Assembly: GCF_024498175.1 (NCBI RefSeq)
Contig: NZ_CP101823.1
Location: 2,734,987 to 2,798,986 of the forward strand
Direction: 5' to 3'
Length of the DNA stretch: 64,000 bases
Source: Haloplanus salinarum
GTDB taxonomy: Archaea > Halobacteriota > Halobacteria > Halobacteriales > Haloferacaceae
The number at the start of each line of letters is the position of its first letter. Position 1 is the first letter of the stretch. Positions 8,299-16,049 of this stretch are shown here, piece after piece. The notes under the pieces are model-generated. The model searched no databases. It had not been told where the DNA came from and worked only from the letters and a program-made list of their open reading frames with translations. The position numbers and the translations under genes are program-made.

Positions 8299-9114
8299 TC
8301 AGTCGTCGGCGAAGGCCCCGACGCCGCCGGAGACGGAGACGGCCGCCTCGTTGGCGGCGACCCACCGCAACAGCAGGAACGAGAACACGTACTTCGCCAG
8401 GACGTCGAGCGCGGAGTAGCCCCACGAGGTGAGCCCGACGGACTGCACGAGCGCGAAGCCCTCGACGCCGACGGCCCAGATGATCGGATAGCCGAGCCAC
8501 AGCACGACCGTGAGCGCCCGGAGCGTCCCGAAGATATCGCCCGTGCCGGCCGACGCCGCCGACCGCGGCCACTCGACCAGCAGGGCGTACAGGACGACGG
8601 CGAAGAAGGCACAGCTGATCGCGTAGAACAGCCACCGGGACAGGTACGACGAGGTGACCAAGGCCGCGGCGAGGCCGGTCAGGCACATCCCGACGTCCGC
8701 CGCGATGACCGCAAAGAGGCTCCCGACGTCGACGTCGGCGAGCAGTCCCAGCGCGAGCAGTATCAGCGGCGTCGACAGGGCCCACGTGAGATACCGACCC
8801 CACTGGCTCATCACCTCTTCCCCGGCCAATGCGTGCCCCGCCGGCATCTCGATGAAACCGACGGTCAACCCCGACAGCAGGCCGAGGTAGCTCGAAATCG
8901 AGACGAGCGGGATCATGAGCGTCGCGGCCCAGATGAGCCGGGGACGACCCCCGGAGACGTTCCGGCCCATGTACACGAACAGCAGCGTGGCGAACCCCGC
9001 CAGGGCGACGTTGACCCACAGCGAGGAACTGAGCAACACGTCGTTCTGTATCTGCGAGACCGCTTCCCCCTGTGTCTGGAGCAAGACGCCGAGTGAGCCG
9101 ATCGGATCGAGCAT
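8299..9114 (-). CDS. hop: Halorhodopsin (light-driven chloride pump)
   Basis: The 271-residue product is a seven-helix retinal protein. In helix C the motif RYLTWALSTPLILLA gives Thr110, Ser114 and Ala121 at the bacteriorhodopsin Asp85/Thr89/Asp96 positions, the TSA set of inward chloride pumps. The Schiff-base lysine is Lys241 in helix G (SALDVLAKYVF). Other family marks are the B-C loop EMPAGHALAGEEVMSQWGRY and helix F with LWLGYPIIWAVG. ATG 9114 is chosen over 9141. No opsin-related regulator or carotenoid gene is adjacent. It probably helps maintain turgor and membrane potential in light. Confidence 0.96.
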   Translation of the reverse strand: MLDPIGSLGVLLQTQGEAVSQIQNDVLLSSSLWVNVALAGFATLLFVYMGRNVSGGRPRLIWAATLMIPLVSISSYLGLLSGLTVGFIEMPAGHALAGEEVMSQWGRYLTWALSTPLILLALGLLADVDVGSLFAVIAADVGMCLTGLAAALVTSSYLSRWLFYAISCAFFAVVLYALLVEWPRSAASAGTGDIFGTLRALTVVLWLGYPIIWAVGVEGFALVQSVGLTSWGYSALDVLAKYVFSFLLLRWVAANEAAVSVSGGVGAFADD

Positions 9115-9259
9115 CGTACCCGGCGTACGTCCCGTACCCACAAATACCTGAAGACGATCCGACGATTTTACTCCGATCGTGTACTCGATGCGTCATCGAC
9201 CGGACGGGTCGGCGGGTCTCCCGGGTTCGGTGCTCGTCCCGCGTGATTCGAATCCCGCG

Positions 9260-9367
9260 AGGCGAACTCACACCGCGTTCTACGACGTACTCGAAGCGGA
9301 CGGGGAAGTCCGCGTGATCGGGATCGTGGACGTCGACGAGGCACACAAGCGCTACGGGTTCGATTGA
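9260..9367 (+). pseudogene. RelE-like toxin, C-terminal fragment
   Basis: Only the last 36 codons of a RelE-type toxin remain (RTHTAFYDVLEADGEVRVIG, then DVDEAHKRYGFD). They differ by a few residues from the intact toxin ending at 10207. The upstream join at 9261 is abrupt, next to a T-arm-like stretch TTCGAATCCCGCGA. It is part of the 308-bp direct repeat and probably the residue of a tandem duplication of the module. Confidence 0.7.
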
Positions 9368-9568
9368 ACGGGTACGTGACTGCGTTGGTCGGTTTCCCGA
9401 AAGAGATGGCTCCGTTCCGAAATACGGGATCCGAGTCCGACGGCCCTCGTATTCGAAACTTCGAAATAGCCCCTCTCTGCGGCCAAATTCTGACGTTCTG
9501 GTACTGCCACGGGCACGATGGGAGTCCCGCGAGCGACCGAAGGGAGCGAGAGGGACTACATCGTGGCG
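9261..9568. repeat. 308-bp direct repeat, copy 1
   Basis: This stretch matches 10101-10408 at a constant offset of 840 bases with few substitutions and no gaps that I could see. It spans the toxin 3' end and the noncoding sequence behind it. The constant offset points to an 840-bp tandem duplication later truncated on its left side. Confidence 0.85.
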
Positions 9569-9617
9569 TTCACACACGCCTCGCTGACGCTCGGCGGTGT
9601 TCACGGGCACGATGGGA
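9511..9617 (-). repeat. Two copies of the tRNA-Arg(TCT) 3' terminus
   Basis: GGGCACGATGGGA, the complement of the 3' end of tRNA-Arg(TCT), occurs at 9511-9523 and 9605-9617. A variant, GAGCACGATGGGA, lies at 10351-10363 in the second repeat copy. The first copy also forms an inverted pair (CGATGGGAGTCCC with GGGACTACATCG). They are probably scars of integration at the tRNA. Confidence 0.6.
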
Positions 9618-9723
9618 TCCGGTTCGCTGGCGATATGTAACCCCGATGGTAGCGAACGCAGTTCGTCCACCCAAACCTTTTGCCTGTAAGCGTTGTAAGG
9701 ATTGAACAGAGGTGTCGGCACGT

Positions 9724-9921
9724 ATGTCCAACGCCAGCAAACGAATCCCGGTCACTGAGGAGCGGTGGAAGGAACTGAACGAGCTCAAGGGGGCGGGCGA
9801 GACGTACGACGACCTGCTGAGAGAACTGATCCAGGAACACCAGCGTCGACAACTCGTCGAACGAGCGAAGGAGGTCCGTGAAGCAGACACTGACGAACTG
9901 ACGGCGCTCGATGAGTTATGA
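9724..9921 (+). CDS. RelB/VapB-like antitoxin
   Basis: The 65-residue product starts MSNASKRIPVTEERWKELNE, resembling a short ribbon-helix-helix DNA-binding segment, followed by an acidic helical tail (GETYDDLLRELIQEHQ) that would wrap the toxin. This architecture is common in haloarchaeal antitoxins. It overlaps the toxin start by 11 bases, implying coupled translation, and by family would also repress its own operon. Confidence 0.8.
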   Translation: MSNASKRIPVTEERWKELNELKGAGETYDDLLRELIQEHQRRQLVERAKEVREADTDELTALDEL

Positions 9922-10207
9922 GGTCCTCCTCGCGGAGGAAGCCCGTGAGTACGTCGCCGCGTTAGACGAGAAGAGCACACGCATCGTGAAGGACAATCTC
10001 CGGAAATTGGCGGACGATCCGTATCCGAGACCGGATTCGGGATCCGGTGACAAAGAGAAGCTGGTGATCGAGGGCGAGGAGCTGTATCGTCTGCATATCG
10101 GGCGAACTCACACCGCGTTCTACGACGTACTCGAAGCGAACGGGGAAGTCCGCGTGATCGAGATCGTGGACATCGACGAGGCACACAAGCGCTACGGGTT
10201 CGATTGA
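9911..10207 (+). CDS. RelE/ParE-superfamily toxin
   Basis: The 98-residue product has the RelE fold pattern: a start MSYEVLLAEEAREYVAALD, a basic helix (KSTRIVKDNLRKLADDPYP), a Gly-Asp loop, then strands with LYRLHIGRTHTAFYDV and a terminal DIDEAHKRYGFD. RelE toxins cut mRNA in the ribosome; ParE relatives inhibit gyrase, and the sequence alone does not separate them. The trailing Arg and Tyr fit the RelE type. The last third is duplicated at 9260-9367. Confidence 0.82.
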   Translation: MSYEVLLAEEAREYVAALDEKSTRIVKDNLRKLADDPYPRPDSGSGDKEKLVIEGEELYRLHIGRTHTAFYDVLEANGEVRVIEIVDIDEAHKRYGFD

Positions 10208-10408
10208 ACGGGTACGTGACTGCGTTGGTCGGTTTCCCGAAAGAGATGGCTCCGTTCGGAAATACGGGATCCGAGTCCGACGGCTCTCGTATTCGAAACT
10301 TCGAAATAAACCCTCTCTGCGGCCAAATTCTGACGTTCTAGTACTGCCACGAGCACGATGGGAGTCCCGCGAGCGAACGCAGTGAGCGAGAGGGACTACA
10401 TCGTGGCC
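10101..10408. repeat. 308-bp direct repeat, copy 2
   Basis: Partner of 9261-9568 at a constant offset of 840 bases. It includes the 3' third of the intact toxin gene and the noncoding sequence behind it, including a variant tRNA 3'-end copy at 10351. Confidence 0.85.
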
Positions 10409-10431
10409 GCGAACGACCGAAGGGAGTGAGC

Positions 10432-10494
10432 GGGCACGATGGGATTTGAACCACGGTCGCGGCGGAGCCGCTCCCTGATTCAAATCCCACGAGG
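10432..10494 (-). repeat. tRNA-Arg(TCT) 3'-end scar with inverted T-arm
   Basis: GGGCACGATGGGATTTGAAC at 10432-10451 copies the 3' end of the adjacent tRNA. It is followed by ATTCAAATCCCACGAG near 10479-10494, which pairs with it to form a hairpin. The same design appears beside tRNA-Val, tRNA-Arg(GCG) and tRNA-Met. It fits an attachment-site remnant of a tyrosine recombinase. Confidence 0.6.
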
Positions 10495-10532
10495 AGTTCG
10501 GCGGGCCTCGCTGTCGCTCGGCCACGCCGTCA

Positions 10533-10632
10533 CGGGCACGATGGGATTTGAACCCACGACCGTCGGATGGCTTCCCCCGCGGGCCGTCGGGGTTAGAAGT
10601 CCGACGCTCTATCCGGACTGAGCTACGTGCCC
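10533..10632 (-). tRNA. tRNA-Arg(TCT) with a 25-nt intron
   Basis: Read leftward from 10632 it folds with acceptor GGGCACG/CGTGCCC, D-arm GCTC...GAGC, anticodon stem TCGGA/TCCGA and T-arm GTGGGTTCAAATCCCAT. The loop CTTCTA|A carries anticodon TCT at 10597-10595. Between positions 37 and 38 a 25-nt insert (10593-10569) separates the stem halves; without it the tRNA is 75 nt. The position is canonical for archaeal introns removed by the splicing endonuclease. Introns in haloarchaea are best known in tRNA-Trp and elongator tRNA-Met, so this one is less usual. No CCA is encoded. Confidence 0.9.
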
Positions 10633-10733
10633 CCGTCGGCGAGAAGGCGGGGGGAGTCAAAAAACGGTTCGGCTCGGCGCCCAGCGGGCGGACACGACAG
10701 AGTATAAGGCCACGAGGCGGGTACGGGAGGTCG

Positions 10734-11285
10734 ATGAAGGTACTCGGCACCGTGGGGCTCCCCGGGAGCGGCAAGGGAGAGGCCGCCACGGTCGCACGCG
10801 AGGCGGGCGTGCCGGTCGTGACGATGGGCGACGTGATCCGGGAGGCGTGTCGCGACCGGGGGCTCGATCCGGACGAACACCACGGCACGGTGGCGACGGC
10901 GCTCCGCGAGGAGGAGGGCGAGGCGGCCATCGCCGAGCGGTCGCTCCCGCGGATCGAGGCGGCGCTTTCGGACGCGGAGACGGTCGTCGTCGACGGCCTC
11001 CGGTCGCCCGCGGAGGTGGACCGCTTCGAGGCGGCGTTCGGCGACGCGTTCGTCCTCGTGAGCGTCGAGGCGCCGTTCGAGACCCGGGCGTCGCGGCTGG
11101 CCGACCGCGGACGCGACGCCTCCGACGCCGACCGGGAGGCCCTCCGCGAGCGCGAGGAGCGCGAACTCGGCTTCGGGATGGGCGAGGTCATGGATCGGGC
11201 GGACGTGACCGTCGAGAACACGGGATCGCTGGCGGCGTTCCACGACCGGATCCGCGACCTGTTGGCCGTGGAGGTCGAACGATGA
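10734..11285 (+). CDS. AAA-family nucleotide-kinase-like protein (UPF0200)
   Basis: The 183-residue product has a P-loop at the very start (GLPGSGKGEA, residues 8-17), then VTMGDVIREACRDRG, where adenylate kinases bind the monophosphate, a catalytic-core stretch VVVDGLRSPAEV, and a LID-like Arg-rich helix. This is the archaeal UPF0200 family related to dephospho-CoA and adenylate kinases; the substrate is not established. ATG 10734 directly precedes the P-loop strand. Its TGA overlaps the next gene's ATG (ATGA), so the two are coupled. Confidence 0.85.
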   Translation: MKVLGTVGLPGSGKGEAATVAREAGVPVVTMGDVIREACRDRGLDPDEHHGTVATALREEEGEAAIAERSLPRIEAALSDAETVVVDGLRSPAEVDRFEAAFGDAFVLVSVEAPFETRASRLADRGRDASDADREALREREERELGFGMGEVMDRADVTVENTGSLAAFHDRIRDLLAVEVER

Positions 11286-11698
11286 TCCACCGGATCGACG
11301 TACGGGTGGTCGCACCCGTTCGCGACACGGAGGTGACCGACCGAGTGGCCGACGCGGTCCGCAACCTGTTCCCGAACGCCGAAATCGACGAGGAGCCGGG
11401 ACGGCTGGTGGCCGAGGCCCACTCGATGGAGGGGTTCTCCGAGCGCCTGCACGAACAGGAGATCCTCGACACCGCCCGGACGGAGTTCTTCCGGCGGGCC
11501 GACGACGACGGCTTCGCGTTCGCGCTGAAAAAGCAGGCGGCGTTCGAGGGCGTGATCAACTTCGCCGTCGGCAACCCGGACGAACTCGGCGACATCGAGG
11601 TACAGGTGACCGTCCACGAACCCGACGTGGAGGCGTTCGTCGACCACGTCGCACCGCCGACCGAGGAGGGGCGGCCGGTCGAACGCGACGACGGGTGA
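11282..11698 (+). CDS. RNA-binding protein of the archaeal COG1325/UPF0201 family
   Basis: The 138-residue product starts MIHRIDVRVVAPVRDTEVTD and contains HSMEGFSERLHEQEILDTAR and a C-terminal strand-rich part (GDIEVQVTVHEPDVEAFVDH). These are marks of the UPF0201 proteins, which resemble part of ribosomal protein L5 and are linked by others to RNA or the exosome. It overlaps the upstream kinase-like gene by 4 bases, an arrangement also seen in other archaea. The precise role is unknown. Confidence 0.82.
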   Translation: MIHRIDVRVVAPVRDTEVTDRVADAVRNLFPNAEIDEEPGRLVAEAHSMEGFSERLHEQEILDTARTEFFRRADDDGFAFALKKQAAFEGVINFAVGNPDELGDIEVQVTVHEPDVEAFVDHVAPPTEEGRPVERDDG

Positions 11699-11742
11699 GG
11701 GCGGCGCGGGGCTTTTTCGGCGTGCCGACCGAGAGCGGATCC

Positions 11743-12117
11743 ATGGAGTTCACCGTCTCGACCGACGCCCGCCTCGACGTGGTGGACGTGACCGACCGGG
11801 TGGCCGCGGCGATCCCCGACGACGCCGACGGCACCGTCACCGTCTTCGTCGAACACACCACCGCGGGCGTCGTCGTCAACGAGGCCGAACCGAACCTGCT
11901 CGACGACGTGGAGGCGTTCCTCTCGGATCTGGTGCCCGACGAGGGGTGGGCACACGACCGGCTGGACGACAACGCCGACGCACACCTGCGGGCGTTGGTG
12001 CTGGGCCCGGGGGAGACGGTTCCGGTGGTCGACGGCACCCCAGCGCTCGGCCGCTGGCAGTCCGTCCTGTTCGTCGAGTGCGACGGCCCCCGGGAGCGGA
12101 CGGTCCGGGTCGTCTAG
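11743..12117 (+). CDS. YjbQ/UPF0047 family protein
   Basis: The 124-residue product shows the family's signature: VTVFVEHTTAGVVVNEAEPN with the metal-binding His and Glu, ...DNADAHLRALVLGPGE, and GRWQSVLFVECDGPRERTV near the end. Family members include proteins with weak thiamine-phosphate synthase activity; the true role is unclear. ATG 11743 is preceded by a purine-rich stretch (GAGAGCGGATCC). It overlaps the end of the converging MgtE half gene by 4 bases. Confidence 0.88.
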   Translation: MEFTVSTDARLDVVDVTDRVAAAIPDDADGTVTVFVEHTTAGVVVNEAEPNLLDDVEAFLSDLVPDEGWAHDRLDDNADAHLRALVLGPGETVPVVDGTPALGRWQSVLFVECDGPRERTVRVV

Positions 12118-12671
12118 ACGAACCACAGGACCGCGAGGTAGAGCAGGACGACGCCGAGGACGTCACAGACGTTGGTGACGACGGGGATCACCACGTCGTC
12201 GGGATCGAGTTCGAACCGGTAGGCCGCGTAGGTGGCGACGACGGTGACGAGGACGGCGAGGACGGCGAGCGAGAGGCCGCTGGTGATCGAGACGGCGAGG
12301 ACGGTCGGGAGCGGCAGGTTCGTCGACCCGGCGAGCGCGGTCAGCCCCCACGCACCGAGGCCGACGAGCGGGAAGATGGAGGCCGCGAGCGCGACGGTAG
12401 CGACGGCGTTACCCGCGAACGTCTCGTCGTCGGCCGCGAAGGAGAGCGTCCCGAGGTGGAAGGCCGTCGAGAGCCGGGCCGCGAGGATGCTCCCGAGGTT
12501 GCCGGCGGTGCCGATGGTGACGGGCACGAGGACGAGCAGGGAGGGATAGCGCAGGAGCGTCGACTCGAAGCGCCCGAGGACGAGGCCGCTCCCGAGTTCG
12601 ACGAGGGTCAAAATCAGGAGGACGGGAAGCATCGCACGCGTGATGGCGCGGACGGACCACGTCGTCGACAT
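12114..12671 (-). CDS. MgtE-type divalent cation transporter, half-size protein 1
   Basis: The 185-residue product holds five membrane helices of the MgtE (SLC41-like) transmembrane domain and lacks the usual cytosolic N and CBS domains. VPVTIGTAGNLGSILAARLSTA resembles the pore helix with the Gly-Asn pair, and PVVTNVCDVLGVVLLYLA the last helix with the Asp that binds Mg2+. It directly abuts the start of its sister gene (ATG adjacent to the sister's TGA), so a heterodimer of two half-transporters is likely. Confidence 0.85.
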   Translation of the reverse strand: MSTTWSVRAITRAMLPVLLILTLVELGSGLVLGRFESTLLRYPSLLVLVPVTIGTAGNLGSILAARLSTAFHLGTLSFAADDETFAGNAVATVALAASIFPLVGLGAWGLTALAGSTNLPLPTVLAVSITSGLSLAVLAVLVTVVATYAAYRFELDPDDVVIPVVTNVCDVLGVVLLYLAVLWFV

Positions 12672-13253
12672 TCAGGCGGCCCCCAGGAGGAGCGCGACGG
12701 TTCGGACCGCGATCAGGAGAAAGAGGACGCCGAAGACGTCGCCGGTCGTCGTGACGAGGGGGCCGACGAGCGTGTCGGGGTTGTGACCGCGGCGGTAGCC
12801 GGCGAAGACGACGGCGACGACGACGGCGGTGAGCGTGACTCCCGAGAGGAGGCCGGCGACGAGGGCGATGCCGAGGAGTCGGCCGAGGCCGGCGACGGGC
12901 AGCCCGAGCGTCGAGAGGATGGCGACGGCCGCGGCGGCGGCGAACAGCGAGGTGGCGACCCCGTTGGCGAGGGCTGCGGCCGCCGCGGCGCGGAGGCGGC
13001 GGTCGCCGGCGCGGACCCGCGGCTCGATCAGTCCCTGGTGGAGGCCGGTCGCCAGCCGCGCCCCGAACGAGCCGTAGACGTTGCCGCGGGTGGCGAGCAG
13101 GGCGGGCACGAGGACGAGCAGGCCCTCGACGGTCTGGAGGTCCGAACGCATCCCGCCGAGGACGAGGCCGGCCAGCAGGCCGCCGACGAGGCTGGCACCG
13201 AGCGCCGGGAGTGCCTCGCGGTAGGCCTCGACGGCAACCTCCTGGACGCTCAT
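12672..13253 (-). CDS. MgtE-type divalent cation transporter, half-size protein 2
   Basis: The 193-residue product is parallel in plan to the preceding half: LVPALLATRGNVYGSFGARLATGL corresponds to VPVTIGTAGNLGSILAARL, and LVTTTGDVFGVLFLLIA to the final Asp-containing helix. The N-terminal helix GGLLAGLVLGGM follows a short amphipathic start. Full-length MgtE forms homodimers; here two different half domains from one operon probably pair. I chose ATG 13253 (MSVQEVAVEAYRE) over 13265. Transported ion: Mg2+ by family, not shown by sequence alone. Confidence 0.85.
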   Translation of the reverse strand: MSVQEVAVEAYREALPALGASLVGGLLAGLVLGGMRSDLQTVEGLLVLVPALLATRGNVYGSFGARLATGLHQGLIEPRVRAGDRRLRAAAAAALANGVATSLFAAAAAVAILSTLGLPVAGLGRLLGIALVAGLLSGVTLTAVVVAVVFAGYRRGHNPDTLVGPLVTTTGDVFGVLFLLIAVRTVALLLGAA

Positions 13254-13303
13254 CGTCGGAAGCAATGCGGGCCGGGATGAAAAGTCGGGGGGCCGGTCGA
13301 CGA

Positions 13304-14503
13304 CTACCGCGCGAGCGCGAGGCCGAGCACGATGACCGCCGCGAGGCCGAAGGCCACCGCGAGGACGCCGAAGGCGACGTCGAACGTCGACACGTCGGAG
13401 AGGTAGCCGACGACCGCGGGCGAGACGGCGCTCATGCCCAGCATCGACGTCCGCACGATGCCGAGCGTCCCGCCGACCACGTCGTCCGGGATGATCGCCA
13501 TGAGGTGGGCGTCGCGGCCGGGTCGAATCCCGTGGATCCCGACCCCGAGCGCGAGCGTCGCCGTCCCGACGGTGACGAGCCCGGTGCCCGCGACGAGCAG
13601 CGTGAGCAGCGCCGTGATCGCGAGCAGGAGGAGGGCCGCGATCACACGCAGGCGACCGAGTCGGTCGGCGACGTCGCCGGTGATCGGCTGGACACCCGAG
13701 ACGAGGAAGAAGCCGCTGTACAGCAGACCGGCCGCGCTGGCGTCGACGCCGGGTCGACTCTCCAGGAACAGCGGGAGGAAGGCGGTGACGCCGCTGACCG
13801 AGAACGCGATACAGACGGCAGCGACGGCGAACGCCGTCAGGGACGGGACGGTGAAGGCGTCGAGATAGGTCCGGAAGCCGGTGTCGTCACCGGTTTCGGG
13901 GATCGCACCCGCGTCGGGGAGACGGGCGGGCACGCGGAGGGCGAAAGCGCCCGCGAGGACGAGGCCGCCGAGGGCGGCTCCCAGGAAGAGCGACTGCCAC
14001 CGGAGCGCGGCCGCGAGGACGGTGACCACGAGAACGGGGGCGAGTGCCCCGCCGAATTCGCCGACGGTGCCCATCACGCCGAGCGCCCGGCCGGTCCGGT
14101 CGGGGTACACCGCCGAGAGGAGTGTGATAGCGACCGTCTTGTGGGCGCCGGTGCCGAGGCCGATACCGACGACGGCGACCGTCAGCAGGGCGTACTGCGT
14201 CGAGACGAACAGCGCGAAGGACGCCCCCGACGCCACGAGCGCGCCCGCGACGATGACGCGGACGACACCGATTCGGTCGGCCAGCGCACCGGAGGGGAAC
14301 TGCATCACGGCGTAGCCGGCCATCAGCGCCGAAAAGAGCGTCCCGAGTTCGGTGTTGGAGACGCCGTAGAGTTCCCGGAACGTCCCGAACAGCGGCGGAA
14401 AGGCGTACCGGAGGAACTTGGCCAGAAACCACAACAGCGCGGTCAGCGCGAGGACGTCGAGCGTCCGGAGGCGGGCAACCCACGGGTGATCGGCGTTCGG
14501 CAC
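13304..14503 (-). CDS. MFS transporter
   Basis: The 399-residue product has twelve predicted membrane helices. The loop 2-3 motif GALADRIGVVRVIVAG (GxxxDRxGRR type) lies near residues 72-87, and its second-half copy GDVADRLGRLRVIAALLL is near 274-291. The central loop GAIPETGDDTGFRTY separates the halves. It is a typical single-component efflux or uptake carrier; the substrate cannot be told. It lies 46 bp from the SRP54 gene on the same strand but is probably its own unit. Confidence 0.88.
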   Translation of the reverse strand: MPNADHPWVARLRTLDVLALTALLWFLAKFLRYAFPPLFGTFRELYGVSNTELGTLFSALMAGYAVMQFPSGALADRIGVVRVIVAGALVASGASFALFVSTQYALLTVAVVGIGLGTGAHKTVAITLLSAVYPDRTGRALGVMGTVGEFGGALAPVLVVTVLAAALRWQSLFLGAALGGLVLAGAFALRVPARLPDAGAIPETGDDTGFRTYLDAFTVPSLTAFAVAAVCIAFSVSGVTAFLPLFLESRPGVDASAAGLLYSGFFLVSGVQPITGDVADRLGRLRVIAALLLLAITALLTLLVAGTGLVTVGTATLALGVGIHGIRPGRDAHLMAIIPDDVVGGTLGIVRTSMLGMSAVSPAVVGYLSDVSTFDVAFGVLAVAFGLAAVIVLGLALAR

Positions 14504-14549
14504 GGCGCGTGTCTACGGACGGTCCCGACCAAAAATCCCGGGCCGTCGA

Positions 14550-15944
14550 TCAGCCGAACGGCCCCATGCCGCCCATGCCGCCCATGCCGCCGCCACCGTC
14601 GCCCTGCTGGAGTTTCTTCATCATCCGCTGCATGTCGCCGTCGCCCATCCCCTGGAACTGCTTGATCGTGCGTTCCATCATCCGGTGCTGTTCGAGGAGT
14701 TCGCGGATCGATTCCTCGTCGACGCCGGCGCCACGGGCGATGCGCTCGACGCGTTCCTGCCCGACGATGCGGGGGTTCTCGAGCTCCTCGTCGGTCATCG
14801 AGTCCATCGCCACGTCGAAGGTCCGCATCCGCTCTTGGGTGACGTCCATGGCGTCGTCGGGGAGCTGGTCCATCAGCCCGCCGCCCATGCCGGGGATCAT
14901 GTCCATCACCTGGTCCAGCGGCCCCATGTTGTTCATCGCCTCCATCTGCTTTTGCATATCCTTGAGGGTGAACGAGCCCTCCATGATGTCCTGCGGGTCC
15001 CAGTCGTCCTCCTCCTCGCCCGTCTCGGCCATCGCCCGCTCGACGCGCTCCGAGAGCTGTTTGAGGTCGCCCATCCCCAGCAGCCGGGAGATGAAGCCGT
15101 CGGGCTCGAAGCGCTCGATGTCCTGGACCGTCTCGCCGGTGCCGAGGAAGGCGATGGAGGAGTCGGTCTCGTTGACCGCCGTCAGCGCGCCGCCGCCCTT
15201 CGCGGTGCCGTCGAGTTTCGTGATGACGACGCCGTCGATGCCGATGGAGTCGTCGAACTGGCGGGCCTGCTCCTTGGCGCCCTGGCCGATGGCGGCGTCG
15301 AGGACGAGCAGGGAGCGGTCGGGGTCGACGACCGACTCGATCTCCTCGATCTCCGCGATCAGGTCGTCCTCGAGGGCGTGCCGGCCCGCGGTGTCGACGA
15401 TGTGGACGTCGGCGTCGGCGGTCGCCTCCAGCCCTTCGCGAGCGATCTCGACGGGGTCGTCGGAGTCGGGGTCGCCGTAGAACTCCACCTCGGCGCGGTC
15501 GGCCATCTGTTCGGCCTGATCGTAGGCGCCGGGCCGGAACGTGTCGGTCTGGATGACCGACGGGCGGAGCCCCTTCTTCGAGAACCACCACGCCATCTTC
15601 GCGGCGGAGGTGGTCTTGCCCGACCCCTGGAGGCCGGCGAGTAGGATGGTCTGTGGTTCGAGCGGCAGCTCCGTCGACTCCCCGATCAGGTCGACCAGTT
15701 CCTCGTAGACGATCTTCAGGACGTGATCGCGGGCGCTCGTGCCGCCGGGGGGTTCCTCCTCCAGCGCGCGCGTCTCGATCGAGTCCGAGAGGTCCATCAC
15801 GAGGTTCACGTCGACGTCGGCCTGGAGCAAGGAGCGCTGAATCTCCTTGACGACCTCCTGCACGTCGTCCTCGTCGAGCCGGGATTTCCCCTGCAGTTTC
15901 GAGAGGGTGCCGCGGAGGGAACTCCCGAGATCATCGAGTACCAT
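14550..15944 (-). CDS. srp54: Signal recognition particle 54 kDa protein
   Basis: The 464-residue GTPase binds 7S RNA and nascent signal sequences and docks with FtsY. The N domain starts [19 protein letters not shown]. The G domain has [16 protein letters not shown] (G1), [10 protein letters not shown] (G2), [12 protein letters not shown] (G3) and [11 protein letters not shown] (G4/G5). The methionine-rich M domain follows ([31 protein letters not shown]), ending in a Gly-Met tail [14 protein letters not shown]. Length is normal for archaea. A CAAAGGCTTTACC promoter-like stretch lies about 30 bases upstream. Confidence 0.97.
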   Translation of the reverse strand: MVLDDLGSSLRGTLSKLQGKSRLDEDDVQEVVKEIQRSLLQADVDVNLVMDLSDSIETRALEEEPPGGTSARDHVLKIVYEELVDLIGESTELPLEPQTILLAGLQGSGKTTSAAKMAWWFSKKGLRPSVIQTDTFRPGAYDQAEQMADRAEVEFYGDPDSDDPVEIAREGLEATADADVHIVDTAGRHALEDDLIAEIEEIESVVDPDRSLLVLDAAIGQGAKEQARQFDDSIGIDGVVITKLDGTAKGGGALTAVNETDSSIAFLGTGETVQDIERFEPDGFISRLLGMGDLKQLSERVERAMAETGEEEDDWDPQDIMEGSFTLKDMQKQMEAMNNMGPLDQVMDMIPGMGGGLMDQLPDDAMDVTQERMRTFDVAMDSMTDEELENPRIVGQERVERIARGAGVDEESIRELLEQHRMMERTIKQFQGMGDGDMQRMMKKLQQGDGGGGMGGMGGMGPFG

Positions 15945-16049
15945 TTGCCCGCCGCTACGCGCCGGCGCCGGTAAAGCCTTTGTTCACGGCGAACGGCCGG
16001 GCGTGGGGGCGGGAACGAGTATAAGTCACCCCGGTTCCAACGCGTGGCG

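Noticed and set aside
9364-9705. Rightward 113-codon gene after the toxin fragment
   Set aside because: It runs through the 308-bp repeat and tRNA-end copies; the corresponding frame after the intact toxin is broken by stops.
10439-10621. Short protein across the tRNA scar
   Set aside because: Its residues come from tRNA T-arm sequence (GFEPRSRRS), a common false call beside tRNA genes.
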